Positions 35,142 through 43,289 of a DNA stretch of 64,000 bases are shown piece after piece. Origin of the DNA: Algoriphagus aestuariicola (lineage in GTDB: Bacteria > Bacteroidota > Bacteroidia > Cytophagales > Cyclobacteriaceae); the NCBI RefSeq assembly GCF_017254835.1, contig NZ_JAFKCW010000003.1:248001-312000 (forward strand). The letters run 5' to 3'. A program made the position numbers and the translations under genes. The first letter of the stretch is position 1, and each line of letters opens with the position of its first letter. Below the pieces are notes generated by a model. That model was not told the origin of the DNA and made no database searches. It saw only the letters and a list, made by a program, of their open reading frames with translations.

Positions 35142-36842
35142 ATGAAACTGCTTTCTTCAATAATTCTTCTCCTGTTGGCGCTCTTCCAAAATCCGCCAAA
35201 AAATCCCGAACCGGGCCCTCCCAAGCCTGGAGTCAGACTCACGGTGACGGATTGGGGCGCCGTAGGCGACGGACAGAGCGACAATACCTCGGCAATTCAA
35301 AAGGTACTGGACAAAGCCACTCCCGGTGATACGGTCTTTATTCCTGAGGGTATTTTTATGGTCCGCACGCTATTGCTTAGATCGGGGGTTCATTTGGTAT
35401 CCGAGGGCGTCCTTACCCATCATCCAGACGCGAAAACAGGAGATTATTCCATCGAAAAGCAAAACTCCCCCAACCCTCTCCTCAAAGGTGAAAACATCGA
35501 AGACGTTTTCATCTCTATTCGGGGAAAATCAAAAAACGAAGCCATCAGCCTGTACAGAAGCAAACAAATTCGAATCGTCAATTCCGATCTGGAAGGCGAC
35601 TCGACCAAGCTCAGGGCCTACCCGGGTATCTTGGTCTTTCAGTGTAGCGGCTTAGAGGTACTATCCTCCAGAATCTACAATTTTGGAAGCGACCGAACAG
35701 AGACCCATTCTTACCAGCCCGGCACCGGCATCCGCATCCTGTCAAGCAACACGATCTCTATCCGCGATTCAGAAATCTTCGAAAACGGCGAAAATGGCGT
35801 ATTTCTCCATGGCTGCCGCAAAGCTGAAGTGTTGAACAATACCATCCACCACAACGGTATGTCGGGAATTCAGGTGGCTTTTGGGAACTCTGGCAAGGAA
35901 AGCGATTATGTCTTCGCTGGGAACGTGCTCGACCAGAATGCAGCGGACGGCATCGACATCAACAACCGCTCCCCCCAAAACGCAAAAGATATTTCCACAA
36001 CCATAGCCTATAACTTGAGCTGCGGCAACGGCTTCGTAAAAGGAAAATCCACACCCGACGGCTCGGGCTTTGGCACACTGATCAATGTCTCCGGTCTGGT
36101 CATATTTCGAAACCAAGCCATCGCCAACAACCGCCCGGCTATGTATATTGAAGATTGCGGCGTAATTCTCAGTCGGGAAAACCAAGCTGACAACCAAATG
36201 GAAATCACGCTGGGTATAGACGACCTCCGCATCGAGTCCAGCCGATACAGTAGCATCAACCTCATCGCCAATACTAAAGCGCGACATATCCTCATCCAAA
36301 ACAGCCAAATTGGTTCCCTCTCCCTGCCAAATGGAATCCAGGTGGAAAGATTTGACATCGAATCCAATACTTTTTCCCACGCCCGCATCAATCTCAACAT
36401 GAAAGGCAACCTGGTCATGAGAAACAACATCCTTAGAAATAACAGCAGCTCAAACCTGCTCTTTATCGCAAGCGCAGGCACTGCACTCATTGAAGGAAAC
36501 GAGATAGAGAGCACCCAAGCAGCGGCCATTCTGATAAAGAAAAATGCCAAAAACATCCAACTGCTAGGAAACAAGCTCCGTTCTCCTGGACCTGTGATCT
36601 TGGACGAGGGCAGTCCCAACCTACTCGTTCAAGACAACCGAATCGAGCTCATCCCAGGAGGAAAAGAGGAACTCACCCTAAAAAGCAACTATCCAGACGG
36701 CATTCGGCTCTTGGGGAATGAACACCGTGGAATCGAAGGACAAGCTACTCTCCTCTTGGTTGGCAAAGGAACGGCTACAGTCAACGAAAAACTCATCATT
36801 GGTACGACTGAATACTCTGCCGTGAAGGTGGAAAACGAATAA
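35142..36842 (+). CDS. Secreted right-handed parallel beta-helix protein in the glycan operon
   Basis: 566 residues. A short signal peptide (about 1-16) and a proline-rich linker precede a pectate-lyase-3-type N-terminal cap, WGAVGDGQSDNTSAIQKVLD (near 38-57). A long series of beta-helix coils rich in N-x-I/N-x-L repeats follows, with NNTIHHNG and similar turns. Catalytic residues cannot be assigned from sequence. The fold is used by polysaccharide lyases, epimerases (AlgG-like) and glycan-binding proteins. Its place inside an operon of cytoplasmic glycosyltransferases, 12 bases after the preceding one, suggests that it edits, trims or guides the exported polysaccharide in the periplasm. Confidence 0.8.
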   Translation: MKLLSSIILLLLALFQNPPKNPEPGPPKPGVRLTVTDWGAVGDGQSDNTSAIQKVLDKATPGDTVFIPEGIFMVRTLLLRSGVHLVSEGVLTHHPDAKTGDYSIEKQNSPNPLLKGENIEDVFISIRGKSKNEAISLYRSKQIRIVNSDLEGDSTKLRAYPGILVFQCSGLEVLSSRIYNFGSDRTETHSYQPGTGIRILSSNTISIRDSEIFENGENGVFLHGCRKAEVLNNTIHHNGMSGIQVAFGNSGKESDYVFAGNVLDQNAADGIDINNRSPQNAKDISTTIAYNLSCGNGFVKGKSTPDGSGFGTLINVSGLVIFRNQAIANNRPAMYIEDCGVILSRENQADNQMEITLGIDDLRIESSRYSSINLIANTKARHILIQNSQIGSLSLPNGIQVERFDIESNTFSHARINLNMKGNLVMRNNILRNNSSSNLLFIASAGTALIEGNEIESTQAAAILIKKNAKNIQLLGNKLRSPGPVILDEGSPNLLVQDNRIELIPGGKEELTLKSNYPDGIRLLGNEHRGIEGQATLLLVGKGTATVNEKLIIGTTEYSAVKVENE

Positions 36843-36848
36843 TTGGAC

Positions 36849-37763
36849 ATGAAGGTCAATCTCTATATCCCTACACTTAATGCCGGCCCCCGAATCCAGG
36901 AGGTCTTGGATGGACTCAAGGCGCAAAGCTACCCCATCCATCGATTGGTGGTGGTGGACTCCGGCTCTACAGACGGGACGCTGGAGTATTTCCGGGAAAT
37001 TCCCCACGACTTGATCAATCTGGACAAAAGAGACTTTGACCATGGAGGCACGCGTCATATGGCCATTGAGGCTTTTCCAGACGCGGACATTTTTGTCTTT
37101 TTGACCCAAGATGCCATTCCGGAAAACGCGGATGCACTGGAGGTCATGGTTGCTGCATTCCAATCAAATCCAAAGCTGGGAATGTGCTATGGCAGGCAGC
37201 TGCCCCATCACGGAGCCAAGGTTTTAGAGGCCCATTCCCGCATTTTCAACTACCCCACGAGGTCAAGTCTTCGGACATTTGAGGACAGATACAGACTGGG
37301 AATCCGCACGATCTCTTGCTCCAACTCCTTTGCAGCGTACCGCAAAGAAGCCTACTTTGATGCGGGAGGATTTCCCTCGGGCACCATTTTGGGCGAGGAC
37401 GTGCTGATTGCTGGCCAGATGCTCCTTAAAGATTGGGAAATGGCCTATCTAGCCGAGGCTAAAGTGCGCCATTCGCACGACTACTCCCTTTCAGAGGAAT
37501 TTAGGAGATATTTCGACATCGGGGTTTTTCATCGGGATAACCCCTGGATTTTTGAAAAATTCGGGACGGCCGGAAAAGAAGGCTTCAGCTACTTGCGCTC
37601 CGAACTCGCCTACGTCTGGAGACACAAAGCCCTACTCTTGCCCAAAACTATTGCCTCCCTTTTCGCCAAATGGATCGGCTACCGCCTTGGACTGATGCAC
37701 AATTCTTTGCCTGTCTCCGCTAAGATCCCCCTCTCAATGCACCGTGCCCACTGGGGAAAATAA
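36849..37763 (+). CDS. Family 2 glycosyltransferase, rhamnosyltransferase-like
   Basis: 304 residues from the ATG at 36849. GT-A motifs include VVVDSGSTDGT (about 34-44), FDHGGTRHMA and the TQDA metal motif, followed by YGRQLPHHGAKVLEAHSR; this set is typical of dTDP-rhamnose-type GT2 enzymes. LGEDVLIAGQMLL holds the likely catalytic acidic pair. It follows the beta-helix gene closely (TTG at 36843 is a less likely start) and ends the tight part of the operon. Rhamnose as donor is inferred from motif similarity; no dTDP-rhamnose synthesis genes are in the window. Confidence 0.85.
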   Translation: MKVNLYIPTLNAGPRIQEVLDGLKAQSYPIHRLVVVDSGSTDGTLEYFREIPHDLINLDKRDFDHGGTRHMAIEAFPDADIFVFLTQDAIPENADALEVMVAAFQSNPKLGMCYGRQLPHHGAKVLEAHSRIFNYPTRSSLRTFEDRYRLGIRTISCSNSFAAYRKEAYFDAGGFPSGTILGEDVLIAGQMLLKDWEMAYLAEAKVRHSHDYSLSEEFRRYFDIGVFHRDNPWIFEKFGTAGKEGFSYLRSELAYVWRHKALLLPKTIASLFAKWIGYRLGLMHNSLPVSAKIPLSMHRAHWGK

Positions 37764-38055
37764 GAGAGCGCCGATTCCCCAGGGCAACGCAATACTGTAG
37801 CACTTGTATACAATGTGTGGAACAAACAAGGTGGTGGATTTGAGACGATTAGACTTTAGACTCCATTTAGGATTTTTTTAGATTCCGTTAAAAAAATGCC
37901 CGAATTAGCCTTGATTGGCCATTTTGGTCTTTAGAAAAATAGAGATAATCTGACTTCCTAGCATAAAACCACCCCTTCCACCGCCAGCCTTTTCGCCGTG
38001 GTATGCTAATTGAATTTTTAGTGTCACCAACTACTACAATTAAACTATTTGAGTG

Positions 38056-38769
38056 ATGAGAACTAACCAACACCAGGATTATGTACTCCAAGAGTACGGA
38101 AGGGAGTCTCCTCTTCCAACATTTGTGGCGATGTACCGGGTATCCACGGATACCGTCAGGGAGGTGATCTTTGAAGGGATCGAATTCACGACGCGATTCA
38201 TTAAGCGAACCTTTGATATTGCGTTTTCTAGCGTGGTAATGCTACTCGGTCTGCCGGTCTTTCTGACCGTGATGCTGATCACCAAACTGTCCTCCAAAGG
38301 GCCGGTATTCTACAAGCAAGAAAGGATTGGGCGAAACGGCATCCCGTTCTATATCTACAAATTCAGAAGTATGGTCGTGGATTCCGAGGTAAATGGTCCT
38401 CAGCTCGCCAAAGACGATGATCCTAGAATTACCCGATGGGGTAAGATCATGAGAAAAACGCACCTGGATGAGTTGCCGCAATTCTGGAATGTGCTGAAAG
38501 GTGAAATGTCCATCGTGGGACCTCGCCCTGAGCGGGCTCACTTCATACGCCAGATCGCGGAGCGGGCTCCCGCTTATTGGCAGCTGCTGGCCATCAAGCC
38601 AGGCATCACTTCTATCGGACAGGTTGACTATGGATATGCTGAAAATGTTGACCAGATGGTAGAGCGGATGTCCTTGGACTTGAGGTATCTGTCCGATGTC
38701 AATATCTTCACCGATTTGGAGATTATTTTGAAAACTGTCGGCACAATGGTCGGCGCAAAAGGAAAATAA
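38056..38769 (+). CDS. Polyprenyl-phosphate sugar-phosphate transferase (initiating enzyme)
   Basis: 237 residues. A short N-terminal region (about 1-50) leads to a membrane re-entrant helix in KRTFDIAFSSVVMLLG, then the catalytic core with FYKQERIGRNG, YKFRSM, the Asp-Glu pair in LDELPQFWNVLKGEMS and VGPRPER. This is the bacterial sugar transferase fold that moves a sugar-1-phosphate from a UDP-sugar to undecaprenyl phosphate, starting the repeat unit. It lacks the four-helix N-terminal half of WbaP/WcaJ and so is of the short PglC-like kind. A GTG three bases upstream is an alternative start. It lies 290 bases after the previous glycan gene and probably has its own promoter. Confidence 0.9.
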   Translation: MRTNQHQDYVLQEYGRESPLPTFVAMYRVSTDTVREVIFEGIEFTTRFIKRTFDIAFSSVVMLLGLPVFLTVMLITKLSSKGPVFYKQERIGRNGIPFYIYKFRSMVVDSEVNGPQLAKDDDPRITRWGKIMRKTHLDELPQFWNVLKGEMSIVGPRPERAHFIRQIAERAPAYWQLLAIKPGITSIGQVDYGYAENVDQMVERMSLDLRYLSDVNIFTDLEIILKTVGTMVGAKGK

Positions 38770-38790
38770 TACCCAATTTCTCAAAGGGAA

Positions 38791-38828
38791 TAAAAAAGCT
38801 AAAGCTGGAATCGGCTTTAGCTTTTTTG
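38791..38828. terminator. Bidirectional terminator after the glycan locus
   Basis: Fourteen-base stem AAAAAAGCTAAAGC/GCTTTAGCTTTTTT with an eight-base loop. It can stop transcripts from both convergent genes. Confidence 0.85.
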
Positions 38829-38847
38829 CTTTTGGATTAAATGGAAT

Positions 38848-39378
38848 TTAAAAGCCCACAAATGCTGGCGGCTCTATACCATTTGCGCGAAGGTACGCGA
38901 TAGCCGAACCCCGATGATGGGTGCTATGGTCGATAAGCAGTGCTTCCACCTGTCTTCGAGTTACACTACTGCCAAAAACCTCGATGGTGGCAGCGGCGTC
39001 AGCATCGCTCAGCGCCTTCACGGTAGCAGCTCCATAGTCATACGCATCAGAAACAAACTTAGCCAAATCCGCACGAGAAGCAGTCGCCACATCCAAGCTA
39101 GGCGCATCTGCACCGCCTTTCAGAAAACCTTGGGAAATCCCGACAATGGCCATTCCGATGTGGTGAATCTGTTCCTTAAAGGACATGGCACCTGGGTCAG
39201 TTTTGTAGTCCATTCCCGAGTCTGGCATCTTGGCCAGCACGTCCAAGGTAAACTTCTTGCTGTTTTCCCATTTGGCCAAAAATTCCTCTTTGGTGGTCTG
39301 GGCCATCACCGTAAATGAGGAAAGCAAAAAGACAGCGGAAAATAAAGTCGTCAAGGTAAGTTTTGCAAAATTTTTCAT
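38848..39378 (-). CDS. Exported DinB-fold metal-binding protein
   Basis: 176 residues: signal peptide (about 1-27, ending VMAQ) followed by a DinB/YfiT four-helix bundle. The metal triad is visible as His72/73 in QIHHIG and His151 with His155 in DHSTHHRG. DinB proteins are usually cytosolic, thiol-transferase-like or of unknown role, so the signal peptide is unusual though known in Bacteroidota. Convergent with the sugar-transferase gene, with a strong terminator between. Function unknown. Confidence 0.83.
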   Translation of the reverse strand: MKNFAKLTLTTLFSAVFLLSSFTVMAQTTKEEFLAKWENSKKFTLDVLAKMPDSGMDYKTDPGAMSFKEQIHHIGMAIVGISQGFLKGGADAPSLDVATASRADLAKFVSDAYDYGAATVKALSDADAAATIEVFGSSVTRRQVEALLIDHSTHHRGSAIAYLRANGIEPPAFVGF

Positions 39379-39442
39379 AGGTAAGTGATTTTGGTTTATT
39401 GTTAAAGTTCCGCTATTCCCAATTCAATTCAAATGGAAAACC

Positions 39443-39450
39443 TAATTTTG
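39443..39450 (+). promoter_or_regulatory. Candidate -7 element for gldD
   Basis: TAATTTTG fits the TAnnTTTG consensus exactly, about 100 bases before the lipoprotein start. No clear TTTG -33 element is seen at the usual spacing. Confidence 0.35.
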
Positions 39451-39547
39451 ACCCATGAAGAAATCGAGTAGGACTCAGGAGTCGCTGATTGGGTTAGTTA
39501 GCCAAAAAGCGAATTTCCATCTGACTATTGAAAAATCCATCAAACAG

Positions 39548-40123
39548 ATGAAACTACTGGCTTTGCCTCTGATCCTGATGGGTTTGGCTTCTTGCGAAAA
39601 CAACTGGCTCCCCAAGCCCACCGGCTACAACAAGATAGACCTACCAGAGCACTCCTACGAAAAGCTCCAGGGGGACTATCCCTACCAGCTGGACTTTTCT
39701 ACTTCAAGCCAAGTCGAGCCGGATTCATTCAACCTTGCCGAAAAAGCATGGATCAACCTCAACTACAAGGGCTTTGGAGCCAAAGTGCATCTCACCTATA
39801 AAAAAATCGGCGAGGGGAAGGCAGATTTCGAAACACTTTCCAATGACGCTTTCAAGCTCACCGCAAAGCACCAAATCAAAGCCTACGGCATCGAAGAAGG
39901 CGTTTTGATCACCCCAAATGGCTACACCGCAGTCGTCGCTGAGCTTTCCGGAGAAGTTCCCACACAGTTCCAGTTTTTTGTGACTGATTCCACAGACCAC
40001 TTCCTTCGAGGAGCACTTTATTTCAACACAGCGATGAAAAACGACTCTTTGGCACCGGTGATCGAATATATCAAGATCGACATGACCCACCTGATGAACT
40101 CGGTGGAGTTTCTGGACCAATAA
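39548..40123 (+). CDS. gldD: Gliding motility lipoprotein GldD
   Basis: 191 residues from the ATG at 39548, where a lipoprotein signal begins (MKLLALPLILMGLASC; lipobox Cys16). The mature part matches GldD: PKPTGYNKIDLPEHSY near the start, then GEVPTQFQFFVTDSTDHF and LRGALYFNTAMKNDSLAPV, among the most conserved segments of that family. GldD is needed for gliding and type-IX secretion in Flavobacterium. No other gld or spr genes lie beside it. A longer frame (from 39455) exists but would bury the signal sequence. Convergent with the symporter gene. Confidence 0.93.
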   Translation: MKLLALPLILMGLASCENNWLPKPTGYNKIDLPEHSYEKLQGDYPYQLDFSTSSQVEPDSFNLAEKAWINLNYKGFGAKVHLTYKKIGEGKADFETLSNDAFKLTAKHQIKAYGIEEGVLITPNGYTAVVAELSGEVPTQFQFFVTDSTDHFLRGALYFNTAMKNDSLAPVIEYIKIDMTHLMNSVEFLDQ

Positions 40124-40138
40124 AAAAGCTCAGAAAGC

Positions 40139-40175
40139 AAAAAACCTCCAGCTCTAAGAAACTGGAGGTTTTTCT
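40139..40175. terminator. Bidirectional terminator between gldD and the symporter
   Basis: AAAACCTCCAG pairs with CTGGAGGTTTT, followed by T on the plus strand and A-derived U on the minus strand. It lies between two convergent genes. Confidence 0.82.
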
Positions 40176-40198
40176 TGAACATTACAGTTCAAAAAGCC

Positions 40199-41974
40199 TT
40201 AGCTCATTTTTTTCCAGGAGGTTAAGATAACTACTCCTCCTACAAGCGCGATCACGGCCGCGATCGCTCCACCCAGGGTATTGCCATAGATAAAGAATCC
40301 CGTGGAAAACAGCGCGGAATAAATCATCACCGTTCCGGTAAGCATCAATCCAATTTCCTTTGGCAAGGTACCTTGTTCCTGTTTTTCGGAAGGATATCTA
40401 TCCAATACTTTTTTCCATCCAAAAGCAGCTGGCTTTACCTTCCTATAGAAAGAGAGGAGTACTTCGTCTTTTTCCGGCTTGGTCAGGAAAGTCACCAGCA
40501 TCCAGCCGACTGTGGTGATGGACACCGAGTAAATCAGCTTCAGATACGCTTGGTTTTCCGGGATCAGGATCCAGTTCACTTTTGGGTTGATCACTTCGAA
40601 GAAAATCGCCACCACAAAAGAAATAGCCATCGCCCAGATCTCCGTGTAGGCGTTGATTCTCCACCAAAACCAACGTAGGATAAAGATCAAGCCAGTGCCC
40701 GCTCCGATCTGTAGCAGGATATTGAAGGCATCCAAGGCGGAAGAAAGAGCCAAAGCCAAGACTGCGGAAAGCACCATTAAAACAACGGTAGAAATCCTAC
40801 CTACCGCAACCAACTGCTTGTCCGAGGCATCTGGCTTCACAAACCTCAGGTAAAAATCGTTGACGACGTAGCTGGATCCCCAGTTGAGGTGGGTGGATAG
40901 CGTCGACATCACCGCGGCAATCAACGAAGCCAACACGATTCCAATCAGGCCGGTCGGCAAGAAGGTCAGCATCGCAGGATATGCCAAATCGTCTCCCAGT
41001 TTGTCTACCGGGATATGAGGAAAAGCCGCCTGCAAATCGGAGATATTAGGATAGATCACCAAGGAAGCCAAAGCAACAAGGATCCAAGGCCAAGGTCTTA
41101 GCGCGTAATGTGCAATGTTGAAAAACAAGGTCGCACCGATGGCGTTCTTTTCATCCTTTGCTGAAAGCATACGCTGGGCGATGTATCCACCGCCACCCGG
41201 CTCTGCACCAGGATACCACGTTGCCCACCACTGAATAGCTATAGGCATGATAAATAGCGGGATGTACAGGTTTGGATCGCTGAAATCCGGAATGAAATCA
41301 AGCTTGGTAGAAACCACTTCATGAGCCAAGAGATTGTTCAGAGAGCCGATTTCGGGAAGGTCAAGGATATAGTATGCCGCTCCGAAGGAGCCGATCATCG
41401 CAATGAAAAACTGGAAGAAGTCAGTCAGCAAAACACCTTTCAATCCACCCAATGAGCTATAGACCACGGTGACGATGGAAGCAATCAGGAGTGTCTGAAC
41501 AGGCGAAAGCCCGAGCATGACCCCGCCAATTTTGATCGCCGCCAGCGATACTGTCGCCATGATGACAACGTTGAAGAAAACACCCAAATAGATCGCTCTA
41601 AAAGCCCGCAAAAAGGCCGCTCCTTTGCCGGAATAGCGCATCTCGTAGAATTCCAAGTCCGTCGTAGCCTCCGATCTCCTCCATAGCTTGGCGTACACAA
41701 ACACGGTAAGCATACCTGTGAGCAAAAATGCCCACCAAGCCCAGTTGCCAGCTACGCCGTTTTTCCGCACGATGTCAGTGACTAGGTTTGGTGTGTCGGC
41801 TGAGAATGTAGTAGCGACCATCGAGACCCCGAGCAGCCACCAAGGCATATTCCGACCGGAAAGGAAAAACTCTTTCGCCGAACTACCTGCGGACTTCGCG
41901 GTAAACAGACCGATGAGAAGGGAAATGATAAAGAAGGCTGCAATGATGCCCCAATCCAAGGCAGTTACATTCAT
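40199..41974 (-). CDS. Sodium:solute symporter (SSS family)
   Basis: 591 residues from the ATG at 41974, with about fourteen to fifteen membrane helices. Typical segments are FFLSGRNMPWWLLGVSMVAT (about 37-56), the sodium-site region GGLKGVLLTDFFQFF, and YIAQRMLSAKDEKNA. The family carries sugars, amino acids or carboxylates with Na+. It is divergent from a NahK-like sugar kinase with a 160-base shared promoter region, which makes a hexosamine or other sugar the best guess for its substrate. The extra ten codons to 42001 are unlikely to be used. Confidence 0.9.
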   Translation of the reverse strand: MNVTALDWGIIAAFFIISLLIGLFTAKSAGSSAKEFFLSGRNMPWWLLGVSMVATTFSADTPNLVTDIVRKNGVAGNWAWWAFLLTGMLTVFVYAKLWRRSEATTDLEFYEMRYSGKGAAFLRAFRAIYLGVFFNVVIMATVSLAAIKIGGVMLGLSPVQTLLIASIVTVVYSSLGGLKGVLLTDFFQFFIAMIGSFGAAYYILDLPEIGSLNNLLAHEVVSTKLDFIPDFSDPNLYIPLFIMPIAIQWWATWYPGAEPGGGGYIAQRMLSAKDEKNAIGATLFFNIAHYALRPWPWILVALASLVIYPNISDLQAAFPHIPVDKLGDDLAYPAMLTFLPTGLIGIVLASLIAAVMSTLSTHLNWGSSYVVNDFYLRFVKPDASDKQLVAVGRISTVVLMVLSAVLALALSSALDAFNILLQIGAGTGLIFILRWFWWRINAYTEIWAMAISFVVAIFFEVINPKVNWILIPENQAYLKLIYSVSITTVGWMLVTFLTKPEKDEVLLSFYRKVKPAAFGWKKVLDRYPSEKQEQGTLPKEIGLMLTGTVMIYSALFSTGFFIYGNTLGGAIAAVIALVGGVVILTSWKKMS

Positions 41975-42137
41975 AGAGGTTGGGTTTAAACTAGCGGACA
42001 ATTAACAAATTTTTTTTCTATCGAATGAAGTCTTCTTTAATTTTTTTGAAAAATAAAGCTTGTTATGGATCTTTGCGCCGCCTTTTATTTTTGGTAAAAT
42101 GTAAAGGAAACAAATTTTCTTTTCTTCCTTATTTTGC

Positions 42138-43211
42138 ATGATGCTTTCAAACCTCATTCCTGCACTTTCCAGCTCGTACTCCATTCTTGAAAACCAAACG
42201 ATTAGCATATCGCCCTTGGGGGAAGGCTTGATTCACGAGACCTTATTGCTGGACAATGGCAGCCACCAATGGGTGCTTCAGGGCTTCAACGACATGGTGT
42301 TTAATTTTCCCGACCGCATAGACTACAACCTGTCCTTGTTGAGTGTCCATTCCGAATCTCATCCCCTGCCCTTCGTCCTTCCACTTCCCATACCCAACAA
42401 ATCAGGAAACGGACTAACGGAAATTGGAGGAAAAAAATACCGCCTCTTTGACTTTGTAAAAGGCAAGACCCTTCAGTTGATCAGCGATCCAACCCAAGCT
42501 TATTCCGCTTCGCTGGCCTATGGTGAATTTGCTGCGTGGAGCACTGCGATTGGAGGCGAGAAAATGCTAGAGACCATCCCGAATTTTCACCGACTCGACC
42601 TTCGCTTTGAGAAACTCGTTGCGGTAGCTGGAGAAAAAAGTGACCTTAGTGTCGAGGAAACCGAGATTCTTGACTTTTACCTCAGTCAGCAACCCTTGGT
42701 GGACTGGTATCTGAGCCAGCTGAACGTGCTTCCACTTCGTGTCACCCACAACGATACCAAGATCAACAATCTCATTTTTTCAGAGGACCTGAAAAAAGTA
42801 GAGGCACTGATCGACTTGGACACACTGATGGGGGGCTACTTGATGTATGATTTTGGTGATCTCGTGCGGACCGTGGCTTGCAGCTTGCAAGAAACCTCCA
42901 CACAATGGAACGCGATTCACCTGATCCCCGAGATTTTCACTCAACTACTCCAAGGTTATTGGAATGGCATCAAGGGAATTGCTACGCCTGAGGAACTTAA
43001 ATCCCTGCTCCTCGGCGGGGAAATCATGACGCTGATCATGGGGCTTAGATTTTTCACCGACCACCTGCAGGGTAATGTTTATTACCGGGTGACTTATCCG
43101 GAACAAAATTTCCACCGCGCCAAAAACCAGATGATTTTCCTCAAAAGCCAGCAGGAAAACCGGGATATCCTCCACGAGATCTGGCAAAAAATCACCTTAA
43201 CATCTTCCTGA
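42138..43211 (+). CDS. NahK-like anomeric sugar kinase (APH/phosphotransferase fold)
   Basis: 357 residues, aminoglycoside-phosphotransferase fold. The catalytic loop is RVTHNDTKINNLIF (near 202-215) and the metal-binding segment is ALIDLDTLMGG followed by YDFGDLVR, closely resembling N-acetylhexosamine 1-kinase. It would phosphorylate a free sugar at C1 with ATP. The adjacent divergent symporter suggests uptake and kinase form a salvage unit, and the nucleotidyltransferase at 51621-52526 could use the product, though it is 9 kb away. A second ATG three bases in is an alternative start. Substrate is inferred. Confidence 0.8.
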   Translation: MMLSNLIPALSSSYSILENQTISISPLGEGLIHETLLLDNGSHQWVLQGFNDMVFNFPDRIDYNLSLLSVHSESHPLPFVLPLPIPNKSGNGLTEIGGKKYRLFDFVKGKTLQLISDPTQAYSASLAYGEFAAWSTAIGGEKMLETIPNFHRLDLRFEKLVAVAGEKSDLSVEETEILDFYLSQQPLVDWYLSQLNVLPLRVTHNDTKINNLIFSEDLKKVEALIDLDTLMGGYLMYDFGDLVRTVACSLQETSTQWNAIHLIPEIFTQLLQGYWNGIKGIATPEELKSLLLGGEIMTLIMGLRFFTDHLQGNVYYRVTYPEQNFHRAKNQMIFLKSQQENRDILHEIWQKITLTSS

Positions 43212-43234
43212 TTTACGACAATCAATTTCAAAAC

Positions 43235-43266
43235 TTTGGCTTTTGGTTAGTCAGGCGGTTAATTTG
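43235..43266 (+). promoter_or_regulatory. Candidate recG promoter (-33 and -7)
   Basis: TTTG at 43235-43238 and TTAATTTG at 43259-43266 (one mismatch to TAnnTTTG) are separated by 20 bases, the expected spacing for Bacteroidota. It lies 24 bases before the TTG start of recG. Confidence 0.5.
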
Positions 43267-43289
43267 CCTTTCCCAAAAACCCAGAGCAC

